Shown one piece after another: positions 8,468-17,224 of a DNA stretch of 64,000 nucleotides. The translations under genes and the position numbers were made by a program. Every line of letters starts with the position of its first letter. Positions within the stretch are counted from its first letter, which is position 1. This stretch comes from Pseudomonas sp. TTU2014-080ASC (GTDB taxonomy: Bacteria > Pseudomonadota > Gammaproteobacteria > Pseudomonadales > Pseudomonadaceae): the NCBI RefSeq assembly GCF_001446935.1, contig NZ_LKKK01000002.1, positions 868,001 to 932,000 of the forward strand. Reading direction: 5' to 3'. A model generated the notes under the pieces. That model worked only from the letters and a program-made list of their open reading frames with translations, had not been told where the DNA came from and ran no database searches.

Positions 8468-10447
8468 CTATTCAGCAACCTTGCTACGGATGGCTCCGGG
8501 CAGGGTGACCACTTTGCCCTGACGCTGGATCGGTGCCGGGCGGCGCAGGGCACGCAGAATATCCCCGGCCAGCGCCAGTTGCTGCTCCAGTTCACTGCTG
8601 TATTGCACCAGGCGCTGGCAGCGTTCGCGGGTGCTGAGTGTCTCTTGTGCAACGCCTTTGAGGCGCGACATGTGGTTTTCCAGTAATTGCTTGTTTTCAA
8701 GGTTGTGCTGCAGCAGCGGCATCAGGGCGTCTTCGGTCCACTGGGCGATGTCCTGATTGAGGCGCTGATACAGGTTCACCACTTCTCTGACCAGGGTCGC
8801 AAAGAACAGCTTGCTCAGGCGATGTTGCTCGGTAAGTACGGTGCGCAGCTGTAGGCGGAAGCGATCTGCTTTGTCGCGCAGGTGTTCCAGTTCGCGTTGA
8901 TAGCGCTGGGCATTGAAGTGCGGTGCATCGACGCTGTTGAGCGAGCTGACGTCGTTGTAGTGGCGATAGATGGCTGTGACCATTTTGTTAGCCATCTGCG
9001 CTTCGTGACTCAGGTTACTCAGGTCTGCCTCAAGGCTGGCGAAGAAGCCGCGAATGGCCTTGTTGATGCCCAGGGTGGTCCAACTGCTGGCCAGTGCCTT
9101 ACGCAGTTCAACCATATGCAGATTCAGGCGCTCGCCACGGGTGGCGTGCTTGAGCATCTCGCCCTGACGTCTGAGCAGGCGCTGATTGGTTCTCAGGCCA
9201 AGCAGGCGCTTGTGGTGAAGCGTGTGGTCTTGTTTGGTGCGCGCGGTCAGGTCTGTCAGCAGTTGGCCGTTGTCCTGCTGGCTATTGCTCAGCAGCGCCA
9301 GTTGTTCGTTGACCTTTTGCAGGCGCAAGCCCAGTGCGTGCTGGCTGCCCTGCAATAAGGTGATCACTTGATTGACCACCCGCTGCTCCAGCAGCTGTTC
9401 TTTGCGCGCAATGATGCGTGTGGACAGCAGATTTTCCAGCTCGGGCAATTGGCTGCGGCTGAGCAGATTCAGGTCGTTACGGGCCTTGGCCAGCATGGCC
9501 TGCTTGGCTGAGAGCGGGACGACATCTTCAAAGCGGATACCCAGCTGTTTGGCGGTGTTGTGCTGCATTTTGTAGATGGCGTTCTGCACAAAGGCTTCGC
9601 CGGACAGGTCATCCCACAGCACGTCGATCTTGTTGAGCACGGCAAACAGGTTGGCCTGGGTGATGTCATCCAACTGCCGGATATGCTGCTGCCATACCGC
9701 CATATCACTGGCGGTGACGCCGGTGTCGGCTGCGAGGATAAAGATGATGGCCTGGGCGCTGGGCAACATCGACAGGGTCAGCTCGGGTTCGCTGCCCAGG
9801 GCGTTAAGACCGGGTGTATCCAGTATGCGTAGGCCATTGCGCAGCAGCGGGTGATCAATATTGATAAGGGCATGACGCCAGGCCGGGACCAGTACTTCAC
9901 CAGATTTGTTGGCGCTCTCCAGCATGTCCTGCTGGAAACCGAGGGCGAGGGCTTGCTCCAGCGGCATAGTTTTGGTGCGAGCCAGCTGGCTCAGGGCCTG
10001 GACCATTCCCTCTGGGTCTTTCGGGTCCAGTGAGATGTTGACCCAGTGCCGCGGGACTTTTTTGAATTGGGTGATGTTGGCGTCACTGGAACGGGTTTCG
10101 ATGGGCAGTAGGCGAATGTAGGCACGTTCGGCGTGGGCATCAAAGAACAGCTCGGTCGGGCACATGGTGGTACGCCCGATATTGGAGGGCAGTACGCGCT
10201 GACCGTAAGAGGAGAACAGCAGGCTGTTGATCAGCTCGGTTTTGCCACGGGAGTATTCGCCGACAAAGGCCAAGGTGATGTGATCGCTACGGATTAGCTT
10301 GAGTGCCCGATCCAGCTTTTCTTCCAGGGCGGGCGAACTCAGACGGTTGTTGACCAGCCAGCTGCGGTAACGGGTGATCTCGCGCATGAGGTCGCGCTTC
10401 CAGGTCACGTAACTGCTGACCTGCTGACTAAGACGCTCCAGACTCAT
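8468..10447 (-). CDS. Dynamin-family GTPase
   Basis: This 659-residue protein has an N-terminal GTPase domain: P-loop GEYSRGKT at residues 63-70, a G2-like TTMCPTE, G3 LDTPGLN and G4 NKID. A long helical region follows, with heptad-like Leu/Gln-rich stretches between about 330 and 640, as expected for the stalk of bacterial dynamin-like proteins. I see no obvious transmembrane hairpin. Bacterial dynamins remodel or fuse membranes, and some protect against stress or phage; the role here is unassigned. It is a single gene with 108 and 188 bases of flanking DNA, so probably its own transcription unit. Confidence 0.85.
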   Translation of the reverse strand: MSLERLSQQVSSYVTWKRDLMREITRYRSWLVNNRLSSPALEEKLDRALKLIRSDHITLAFVGEYSRGKTELINSLLFSSYGQRVLPSNIGRTTMCPTELFFDAHAERAYIRLLPIETRSSDANITQFKKVPRHWVNISLDPKDPEGMVQALSQLARTKTMPLEQALALGFQQDMLESANKSGEVLVPAWRHALINIDHPLLRNGLRILDTPGLNALGSEPELTLSMLPSAQAIIFILAADTGVTASDMAVWQQHIRQLDDITQANLFAVLNKIDVLWDDLSGEAFVQNAIYKMQHNTAKQLGIRFEDVVPLSAKQAMLAKARNDLNLLSRSQLPELENLLSTRIIARKEQLLEQRVVNQVITLLQGSQHALGLRLQKVNEQLALLSNSQQDNGQLLTDLTARTKQDHTLHHKRLLGLRTNQRLLRRQGEMLKHATRGERLNLHMVELRKALASSWTTLGINKAIRGFFASLEADLSNLSHEAQMANKMVTAIYRHYNDVSSLNSVDAPHFNAQRYQRELEHLRDKADRFRLQLRTVLTEQHRLSKLFFATLVREVVNLYQRLNQDIAQWTEDALMPLLQHNLENKQLLENHMSRLKGVAQETLSTRERCQRLVQYSSELEQQLALAGDILRALRRPAPIQRQGKVVTLPGAIRSKVAE

Positions 10448-10635
10448 GGTGTATCCCCCTTGGCAATCGGGTGTGCGACGTTCCGGCTTTGGTTGAGCCG
10501 GTTATGAACTTGGGTTCGTCGCCAGGCGGCGCATGCCGTCTGTAATGGTCCGAGAGAATTCCTAATTAGAATCCGTTTGTCCATAGAGTAGTGGCTATTT
10601 GATCTTATTTTTGCCGATAGCGCGCACAGTATGGA

Positions 10636-10923
10636 CTAACAACCGAGATCCAGCTCGGCGGGACGAGATTTGGGTTGCTTGATGCGCACGCGTTTCTGTC
10701 GGCTTTGCTGGCCGCTCTCCAGTGTCACCTGGCTTTTGCTGACACCGAACACACCAGCCAGAAACCCCAGCAGGTGGGCATTGGCTTTGCCATCGACAGG
10801 AGGTGCGGTCAGGCGGATCTTCAGGCGTTCACCGTGCAGCCCGGCAAACTCGTCACGGCTTGCTTTGGGCTGCAGGTGGCAATCGAGGATGAGGTCGTCC
10901 CCATCCCAGCGGTAGTAGCTCAT
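10636..10923 (-). CDS. YggU/DUF167 family protein
   Basis: This 95-residue protein contains the DUF167 core: LQPKASRDEFAGLHGERLKIRLTAPPVDGKAN, with PPVDGKAN near residue 41 as the most conserved stretch, then SQVTLESGQQSRQKRVRI. The fold is known from E. coli YggU structures, but no activity is established. Its start codon shares one base with the upstream yggT stop, so the two genes are coupled in the yggS-proC-yggT-yggU order found across Gammaproteobacteria. Confidence 0.92.
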   Translation of the reverse strand: MSYYRWDGDDLILDCHLQPKASRDEFAGLHGERLKIRLTAPPVDGKANAHLLGFLAGVFGVSKSQVTLESGQQSRQKRVRIKQPKSRPAELDLGC

Positions 10924-11513
10924 TAGATCGCCAGGCTCAGGCCTTTGAGCATGTTGGTCATGACGGCCAGATTGCGGATCACCAGCATGTCGATCAGGTT
11001 GAGGATCAGGAAGGCCACGATCGGCGAAAGATCCAATCCACCCATGTTGGGCAGGATACGGCGGATCGGCGCCAGCAGTGGCTCGCAGATTTGGTTGATC
11101 AGCATCGCGGTTGGGTTATGCGAGCCTTGAGCGACCCAAGACAGAATCACGCTGATGATCAGGGCAAAGAAGAACACCTTGAGGAACAGCGCAGTCACGC
11201 CGATGATCGACCAGATCAGCAGTTGTACCGGATTGACCAGACCGTAGCCGGACAGCATCAGGGTCAGTGCCATTAGCACCAGCTGCACGACGATGGCCAG
11301 GATCAGCGAGGCCAGGTCGAGGCCGCCCACGCTTGGGATGATTTTGCGCAATGGACGCAGCAGAGGGTGAGTGGCTTTGACGATGAACTGGCTGACCGGG
11401 TTGTAGAAATCAGCCCGCACCAGTTGCAGGATAAAGCGCAGCAGTACAATCAGCAGGTATAGGCTGCCGATGGTTTGCAGGATGTAAACAGCAGCGGTAT
11501 CTAATCCGTTCAT
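10923..11513 (-). CDS. YggT family membrane protein
   Basis: This 196-residue integral membrane protein contains two YGGT repeats, each a pair of hydrophobic helices around a P-L-L-x-P-I/L-R motif: HPLLRPLRKIIPSVGGLDLASL in the first half and CEPLLAPIRRILPNMGGLDLSPI in the second. The internal duplication is plain to see. The family has been linked to osmotic stress and, in plastids, to membrane-complex assembly. It lies 11 bases after proC and overlaps yggU by one base. Confidence 0.92.
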   Translation of the reverse strand: MNGLDTAAVYILQTIGSLYLLIVLLRFILQLVRADFYNPVSQFIVKATHPLLRPLRKIIPSVGGLDLASLILAIVVQLVLMALTLMLSGYGLVNPVQLLIWSIIGVTALFLKVFFFALIISVILSWVAQGSHNPTAMLINQICEPLLAPIRRILPNMGGLDLSPIVAFLILNLIDMLVIRNLAVMTNMLKGLSLAI

Positions 11514-11524
11514 TAACCCAGTCC

Positions 11525-12343
11525 TTATTTACCCAGTTCTTCTGCCAGTTCGGCGGAGCGGTGAGCCGCAGCGTTTAGCGCTTTTTCCACCAGTGTTTCA
11601 AAGCCGTTGGCCTGGAATGTCTTGATAGCCGCTTCGGTGGTGCCCGCCGGGGAAGTCACACGGCGGCGCAGTTCACTGGCATCGACATCGCTGGAGACCG
11701 CCATGCGTGCCGCACCGAGGGCGGTTTGCAGGGTCAGTTGGGCCGCAGTTTCACGGGGCAGGCCGAGTTTTTCACCGGCTGCGGTCATGGCCTCGATCAG
11801 CAGGAAGAAGTAAGCCGGGCCTGAGCCAGATACGGCGGTAACTGCGTCGATCTGTTCTTCGTTTTCCAGCCATAGGGCAACACCGACCGCGCTGAGCAGC
11901 TCTTGCGCCTGATCGCGTTGTTCGGCAGAAACCTGGGCATTGGCGTACAGGCCGCTGACGCCTTCGCGCAGCAGCGCTGGAGTATTGGGCATGCAGCGCA
12001 CGATAGCGCGCGGTCCCAGCCAGCTTTCCAGGCTGGCGCAGCTGATGCCTGCGGCAATCGATACCACCAGTTGTCCTGCGCTGAGGTGGGGGGCCAGATC
12101 CAGGCATACGTCTTTCATCACCTGGGGTTTGACCGACAGCACGATGACGTCTGCGCCTTGAATCGCTTCGGTATTCGATTCGAACGTGGCAATGCCATGC
12201 TCAGCGGTGATTTTGCTGCGTTGTTCTGCGCCGCGGTCGCTGGCGCGGATGGCGCTGGCTTCAGTGCCTTGGGCGCGTAACCCGCCAATCAGGCTGGCGG
12301 CCATGTTTCCTGCGCCGACAAAGGCAATGCGTGGAGTGGTCAT
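11525..12343 (-). CDS. proC: Pyrroline-5-carboxylate reductase ProC
   Basis: This 272-residue enzyme reduces pyrroline-5-carboxylate to proline with NAD(P)H. The N-terminal Rossmann motif is IAFVGAGNMAASLIGGL; SVKPQVM and RCMPNTPALLREG follow. The C-terminal dimerisation/active-site signature is VSGSGPAYFFLLIEAMTAAGEKLGLPRETA, with VTSPAGTTEAAI after it. Length is normal. It sits between yggS and yggT as in many Gammaproteobacteria. Confidence 0.97.
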   Translation of the reverse strand: MTTPRIAFVGAGNMAASLIGGLRAQGTEASAIRASDRGAEQRSKITAEHGIATFESNTEAIQGADVIVLSVKPQVMKDVCLDLAPHLSAGQLVVSIAAGISCASLESWLGPRAIVRCMPNTPALLREGVSGLYANAQVSAEQRDQAQELLSAVGVALWLENEEQIDAVTAVSGSGPAYFFLLIEAMTAAGEKLGLPRETAAQLTLQTALGAARMAVSSDVDASELRRRVTSPAGTTEAAIKTFQANGFETLVEKALNAAAHRSAELAEELGK

Positions 12344-12378
12344 AGCGGTTTCCTTTAAAACGCTGCTTGCTAATGCAA

Positions 12379-13062
12379 TCAGCTACTGTAATCACGTGCA
12401 CCAAACAAAGCGGTTCCAATCCGAACCCAGGTGGCCCCTTCAGCAATGGCCGCCTCCAGATCATGGCTCATGCCCATGGACAAGGTGTCCAGTGGCAGGT
12501 TCAGCGTCTCTTGCAGTCTACGCAGTTTGGCAAACGCTTCGCGTTGTAGCACAGGGTCATCGGTTGGCTCTGGGATCGCCATCAGTCCGCGCAGGCGCAG
12601 GTTAGGCAGTTGTGTAACAGCATGTGCCAGTGTGTAGATTTCATCAGGTGAGCAACCGGACTTGCTGTCTTCTGCGCTGACATTCACTTGCAGGCAGATG
12701 TTCAGTGCAGGTAGCCCGGCTGGACGCTGAGCCGACAGACGTTCGGCGATCTTCAGGCGATCGACTGAGTGCACCCAGTCGAAATGTTCGGCAATAGGCC
12801 GGGTTTTGTTGGACTGGATCGGGCCAATGAAGTGCCAAACCAAAGGCAGGTCATTGAGCTGTTGCTGCTTCTCGAGTGCTTCTTGCAGGTAGTTCTCACC
12901 AAAGTCGCGAAGGCCCGCTCTAAAGGCCTCGCGGATCGCCTCTGCAGGTTTGGTCTTGCTCACGGCAAGCAGGCCAACTGCTGATTTTTCACGGTTCGCG
13001 GCCTGTGCTGCGGCATCAATCCGCACGCCGACCTTTGCAATATTCTCTGCTATCGTGGACAT
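12379..13062 (-). CDS. yggS: PLP homeostasis protein YggS
   Basis: This 227-residue single-domain, fold-III PLP-binding protein has no known enzyme activity but buffers pyridoxal phosphate and affects amino-acid and keto-acid pools. The PLP lysine is in LLAVSKTKPAEAI. Family motifs FGENYLQEALEK, WHFIGPIQSNKTR, LSMGMSHDLEAAIAEG and WVRIGTALFG are all present. It is first in the yggS-proC-yggT-yggU run and is divergent from pilT, with only 63 bases between start codons. Confidence 0.96.
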   Translation of the reverse strand: MSTIAENIAKVGVRIDAAAQAANREKSAVGLLAVSKTKPAEAIREAFRAGLRDFGENYLQEALEKQQQLNDLPLVWHFIGPIQSNKTRPIAEHFDWVHSVDRLKIAERLSAQRPAGLPALNICLQVNVSAEDSKSGCSPDEIYTLAHAVTQLPNLRLRGLMAIPEPTDDPVLQREAFAKLRRLQETLNLPLDTLSMGMSHDLEAAIAEGATWVRIGTALFGARDYSS

Positions 13063-13125
13063 TATTTGCGCCCGCCGCTTGGGTTTCGCGGCATTCTACC
13101 TGCTTGTTTGCCATTAGGGAGTCCC

Positions 13126-14160
13126 ATGGATATCACTGAGTTGCTGGCCTTCAGTGCCAAGCAAGGTGCATCGGACCTGCATCTTTCCGCCGGCCTGCCA
13201 CCGATGATCCGCGTTGACGGCGATGTCCGTCGCATCAATTTGCCTGCCATGGATCACAAGCAGGTGCACGCGCTGATTTACGACATCATGAACGATAAAC
13301 AGCGTAAGGATTACGAAGAGTTCCTGGAGACTGACTTCTCTTTCGAAGTCCCTGGTGTTGCCCGTTTCCGGGTTAACGCCTTTAACCAGAATCGTGGTGC
13401 TGGCGCAGTATTCCGTACCATTCCGTCCAAAGTTCTGAGCATGGACGATCTGGGCATGGGCGAGATCTTCCGCAAGATCGCCGATGTACCGCGTGGGCTG
13501 GTGCTGGTCACCGGGCCGACCGGTTCGGGTAAATCGACCACCTTGGCGGCGATGCTCGATTACATCAATAACAACAAGTATCACCATATTCTGACCGTCG
13601 AAGACCCAATCGAATTCGTTCACGAGTCGAAGAAGTGCCTGGTCAACCAGCGTGAAGTGCACCGCGATACCCTCGGCTTTACCGAAGCCCTACGCTCGGC
13701 GCTGCGTGAAGACCCGGACATCATCCTCGTGGGTGAGATGCGTGACCTTGAAACCATCCGCCTGGCGCTAACCGCTGCGGAAACCGGTCACTTGGTATTC
13801 GGTACCTTGCACACCACCTCGGCGGCGAAGACTATCGACCGTGTGGTTGACGTGTTCCCGGCGGAAGAGAAGTCCATGGTTCGCTCCATGCTTTCTGAAT
13901 CCTTACAGGCGGTGGTTTCGCAGACGCTGTTGAAGAAAATCGGCGGTGGTCGGGTGGCCGCTCACGAAATCATGATCGGCACACCAGCCATTCGTAACCT
14001 GATCCGTGAGGACAAGGTGGCGCAGATGTATTCCGCGATCCAGACGGGTGGCTCGCTGGGCATGCAGACCCTGGATGCCTGCCTTAAAGGCCTGGTTGCG
14101 AAGGGTGTGGTCAGTCGTGATGCGGCCCGCGAGAAGGCCAAAACGCCGGAAAACTTCTAA
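13126..14160 (+). CDS. pilT: Type IV pilus retraction ATPase PilT
   Basis: This 344-residue cytoplasmic hexameric ATPase depolymerises type IV pili and drives twitching. Walker A is GPTGSGKSTTLAA, the Asp box VEDPIEF, Walker B IILVGEMRDLETI and the His box ETGHLVFGTLHT. AIRNLIREDKVAQMYSAIQTG near the C terminus holds the PilT-specific AIRNLIRE motif needed for retraction. The frame is open from 13066, but ATG 13126 has TAGGGAG at 13115-13121 and matches the family start MDITELLAF. pilU follows after a hairpin at 14168-14197. Confidence 0.97.
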   Translation: MDITELLAFSAKQGASDLHLSAGLPPMIRVDGDVRRINLPAMDHKQVHALIYDIMNDKQRKDYEEFLETDFSFEVPGVARFRVNAFNQNRGAGAVFRTIPSKVLSMDDLGMGEIFRKIADVPRGLVLVTGPTGSGKSTTLAAMLDYINNNKYHHILTVEDPIEFVHESKKCLVNQREVHRDTLGFTEALRSALREDPDIILVGEMRDLETIRLALTAAETGHLVFGTLHTTSAAKTIDRVVDVFPAEEKSMVRSMLSESLQAVVSQTLLKKIGGGRVAAHEIMIGTPAIRNLIREDKVAQMYSAIQTGGSLGMQTLDACLKGLVAKGVVSRDAAREKAKTPENF

Positions 14161-14167
14161 ATACCCT

Positions 14168-14197
14168 CCCGCCATTGCTGTAAGGCGGGTTTGTTTT
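14168..14197 (+). terminator. Hairpin with T-rich tail between pilT and pilU
   Basis: CCCGCC (14168-14173) pairs with GGCGGG (14184-14189) and is followed by TTTGTTTT. It is eight bases past the pilT stop. It may act as a partial terminator that lowers pilU expression, because pilU has only a short upstream region. Confidence 0.6.
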
Positions 14198-14260
14198 GGC
14201 TATGTACCGTGCGCGTAGCCCGAGTTTGCTTGAATGTGCGGTTTTGGTGGGGGAGCCAAG

Positions 14261-15412
14261 ATGGAATTCGAAAAACTGTTGCGCCTGATGGTGGAAAAAA
14301 ACGCATCCGACCTGTTCATCACAGCCGGTGTGCCGCCGTCCATGAAGGTCAACGGCAAGCTGGTCCCGATCACCAAAACGCCGATGTCGCCAGAGCAGAC
14401 GCGGGAAACCGTGTTTTCGGTGATGAACGAACAGCAGCGTCGGGATTTTGCACAGCATCACGAATGCAACTTCGCTATCAGCGCGCGTGGCATTGGGCGT
14501 TTCCGGGTCAGCGCGTTCTACCAGCGCAACTTGGCCGGTATGGTACTGCGCCGCATCGAAACCAAGATCCCGACCCTAGAAGAGCTGAAACTGCCGGATG
14601 TGCTGAAGAACCTGGCCATGACCAAGCGCGGCTTGGTGCTGTTTGTAGGGGCCACAGGCACGGGTAAGTCGACCTCGCTGGCGGCTATGATCGGCTACCG
14701 CAACCGCAACAGCAGCGGTCATATCATCAGCATTGAGGACCCGATCGAGTTTATCCATCAGCACCAGAGCTGCATCGTCACTCAGCGTGAAGTGGGTATC
14801 GATACCGAGTCTTTCGATGTGGCCCTGAAGAACACCCTGCGTCAGGCCCCGGACGTCATTCTGATCGGCGAGGTGCGTACCCGCGAGACCATGGATCACG
14901 CCGTTGCGTTTGCCGAAACCGGCCACCTGTGTCTGGCCACCCTGCACGCCAACAACGCCAACCAAGCGTTGGATCGCATCATCAACTTCTTCCCGGCTGA
15001 TCGTCAGGGGCAGGTGTGGATGGATTTATCTCTGAACCTCAAGGCCATTGTGGCCCAGCAACTGGTACCAACGCCTGATGGTAAGGGCCGTCGCGCCGTA
15101 ATTGAGGTGCTGATCAATACGCCGCTGGTGGCTGACCTGATCCGAAAAGGCGAAGTGCACGAGCTGAAGTCGCTGATGAAGCGCTCCACCGAGCACGGTA
15201 TGCAGACATTCGACCAGGCGCTGTACAACCTCTACACCCAAGGCGAGATCACCTACGAAGATGCATTGCTGCATGCTGACTCGTCCAACGATCTGCGCCT
15301 GATGATCAAGCTGGGCTCAGATACTGCGACGGAAAACCAGCAAGCAATGACCAACCTGACCCAAGGTCTGTCCTTGGAAGAGGACGATCCGACAGGCCGA
15401 CGCTTCCGCTAG
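14261..15412 (+). CDS. pilU: PilT-like twitching ATPase PilU
   Basis: This 383-residue paralogue of PilT is an accessory retraction ATPase that works with PilT in force generation. Walker A is GATGTGKSTSLAAM, the Asp box IEDPIEFIH, Walker B VILIGEVRTRETM and the His box TGHLCLATLHANN. The C-terminal tail beyond residue about 350 (...LTQGLSLEEDDPTGRRFR) is the PilU-type extension absent from PilT. The chosen ATG has GGGGAG at 14249-14254; an upstream GTG/ATG-open frame from 14234 is less likely because the family starts MEFEKLLRLM. Confidence 0.97.
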   Translation: MEFEKLLRLMVEKNASDLFITAGVPPSMKVNGKLVPITKTPMSPEQTRETVFSVMNEQQRRDFAQHHECNFAISARGIGRFRVSAFYQRNLAGMVLRRIETKIPTLEELKLPDVLKNLAMTKRGLVLFVGATGTGKSTSLAAMIGYRNRNSSGHIISIEDPIEFIHQHQSCIVTQREVGIDTESFDVALKNTLRQAPDVILIGEVRTRETMDHAVAFAETGHLCLATLHANNANQALDRIINFFPADRQGQVWMDLSLNLKAIVAQQLVPTPDGKGRRAVIEVLINTPLVADLIRKGEVHELKSLMKRSTEHGMQTFDQALYNLYTQGEITYEDALLHADSSNDLRLMIKLGSDTATENQQAMTNLTQGLSLEEDDPTGRRFR

Positions 15413-15499
15413 CAGGCAGTTGCGATGTTCTGTTGCGGGCTTAGACACTATGCTTAGGTAGGAATATTCTGAGCAATTGTGTTTAACGGAGGGTTACTC

Positions 15500-15895
15500 A
15501 TGCAGCAGGACACGCACAGTAAGGTCATTGGTTACCTGTTATGGATTTTCGGTTTTCTCGGTTCTCACCGTTTTTACTACGGCAAACCAGTAACCGGGAC
15601 CATTTGGTTCTTTACGCTTGGGTTGTTTTTTATCGGTTGGATCATTGACCTGTTTCTGATTCCAGCGATGGACCGTGAGGCGGATAAGCGCTTCACCAGT
15701 GGCGAGACTGACTACAACGTAGCCTGGATTCTCCTCACCTTTCTAGGGGTGTTCGGCGTTCATCGTATGTACATGGGCAAGTGGATAACTGGCTTGCTCT
15801 ATCTGTGCACCGGCGGTTTGCTGTTTGTGGGTGTGCTGTATGACTTCTGGACACTAAACAGCCAGATTTCAGAGAAAAACAACGCCATGCGCTGA
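15500..15895 (+). CDS. TM2 domain-containing membrane protein
   Basis: This 131-residue membrane protein contains two TM2-like units. The first is VIGYLLWIFGFLGSHRFYYGKPVTGTIWFFTLG, the second VAWILLTFLGVFGVHRMYMGKWITGLLYLCTGG, each with the G-x-H-R-x-Y/M-Y-x-G-K core and helical pairs. The start at 15500 is set by GGAGG at 15488-15492. The function of bacterial TM2 proteins is unknown. It is 87 bases after pilU and ends in front of a strong bidirectional terminator. Confidence 0.9.
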   Translation: MQQDTHSKVIGYLLWIFGFLGSHRFYYGKPVTGTIWFFTLGLFFIGWIIDLFLIPAMDREADKRFTSGETDYNVAWILLTFLGVFGVHRMYMGKWITGLLYLCTGGLLFVGVLYDFWTLNSQISEKNNAMR

Positions 15896-15911
15896 TCGTG
15901 TAGATAACAAC

Positions 15912-15939
15912 AAAAAGCCCGCCAATTGGCGGGCTTTTT
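15912..15939. terminator. Bidirectional rho-independent terminator
   Basis: A perfect palindrome AAAAAGCCCGCCAA/TTGGCGGGCTTTTT gives a GC-rich stem with a T-run on each strand. It lies between the convergent TM2 gene and pyrC' and serves both. Confidence 0.9.
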
Positions 15940-15952
15940 GTTTGCTGGGCGA

Positions 15953-17224
15953 TCAGGCCTGATAGCTGATGCGGCCGTTGACCAGGGTATAGCGCACAGC
16001 ACCCGGCAGGCAGTGGCCGATAAAGGGGCAGTTGCCACCTTTGGAATACCAGGTTTCTCCGGCCAGCGTGGATGCTTGCGGATCAAATAGCAGCACGTCA
16101 GCAGGCTCTCCGACGGCCAGACGACCCAGTGGTAAACGCAAGGCGTCCGCCGGGCCACTGCTGAGGCGCGCGAGCAGGGTGGGCAGATCAAGCAGGCCGT
16201 CCTGTACCAGCGTCAGCGCCAAGGGCAGCAGCAGCTGCACGCTGCTCATCCCGGCTTCGGTCTGACCGAACGGAGCCAGCTTGGCATCCCGCTCATGGGG
16301 CTGGTGATGGCTGGCAATCGCGCTGATCACGCCGCTTTTAACCGCAGCGCGCAGACCTTCGCGATCTGCTTGGGTGCGCAGGGGCGGCTGGACGTGATAT
16401 AGGCTGGAAAAGTTCAGCAGAGCCTCATCAGTGAGGATCAGCTGGTACATCGCTACGTCAGCTGTGACTGGCAGGCCGCGTGCCTGAGCCTCGGCAATCA
16501 ACTGCGCGCCCCGGGCGCTGGTCAGTTGGCTGAAGTGTGCGCGCACGCCGGTCTGCTCCACCAGCAGCAGGTCACGGGCCAGTGCAATGGTTTCAGCCTC
16601 TTCCGGGATGCCGGGCAGGCCGAGGAAACTTGCGGTCGCGCCTTCATGAGCCAGACCACCCTCAGCCAGATCGTGATCCTGCGACTGGAACACAACAGTC
16701 AGGTCAAAAGTGGCTGCGTATTCCAGCGCGCGGCGCAGGTTGCGGTTGTTGCGGAAGTTGTTCAGACCGTTGGTAAAGGCCACGCAGCCTGCGTCCCGCA
16801 GCGCAACCAGCTCAGCCAGTTGCTCACCTTCAAGACCTTTGCTCAGTGCGCCAAGCGGCAGGACCTTGGTGTGGCCCGCTTCTCGGGCGCGATCAAGAAT
16901 CAGCTCGGCTACAGCGGTAGTGTCCAGTACCGGGCGGGTAAGCGGTGGACAGCACAGGCTGGTCACGCCGCCCGCTGCAGCGGCCAGGGTTTCAGTGCTG
17001 ATCGAGCCTTTGCGGCTGTAGCCCGGTTCGCGCAGAGAAACATTCAGGTCAACCAAGCCGGGGGCGGCAACCAAACCCTGGGCGTCAATGGTCTGTACCG
17101 CTTCAAAACCAGCCGGGGCTTGGCCGATGCTGAGAATTTTGCCGTCGGCAATGTAAAGATCGGCCTGCTGATCGAAACCGCTGTGCGGGTCGATGACGCG
17201 GGCACCGAGGATACGGGTAGGCAT
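15953..17224 (-). CDS. pyrC': Inactive dihydroorotase-like subunit PyrC'
   Basis: This 423-residue amidohydrolase-fold protein is the dihydroorotase-like partner of aspartate transcarbamoylase in pseudomonads. The metal-binding H-x-H that should follow the first strand is replaced by N61-V-S63 in LVDLNVSLREPGYS, so the zinc site is broken; the surrounding LREPG motif is kept. Family knowledge: PyrC' has no enzymatic activity and is needed structurally for the PyrB dodecamer, while a true PyrC is encoded elsewhere. It overlaps pyrB by one base (TGATG), which fits stoichiometric co-translation. Confidence 0.93.
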   Translation of the reverse strand: MPTRILGARVIDPHSGFDQQADLYIADGKILSIGQAPAGFEAVQTIDAQGLVAAPGLVDLNVSLREPGYSRKGSISTETLAAAAGGVTSLCCPPLTRPVLDTTAVAELILDRAREAGHTKVLPLGALSKGLEGEQLAELVALRDAGCVAFTNGLNNFRNNRNLRRALEYAATFDLTVVFQSQDHDLAEGGLAHEGATASFLGLPGIPEEAETIALARDLLLVEQTGVRAHFSQLTSARGAQLIAEAQARGLPVTADVAMYQLILTDEALLNFSSLYHVQPPLRTQADREGLRAAVKSGVISAIASHHQPHERDAKLAPFGQTEAGMSSVQLLLPLALTLVQDGLLDLPTLLARLSSGPADALRLPLGRLAVGEPADVLLFDPQASTLAGETWYSKGGNCPFIGHCLPGAVRYTLVNGRISYQA

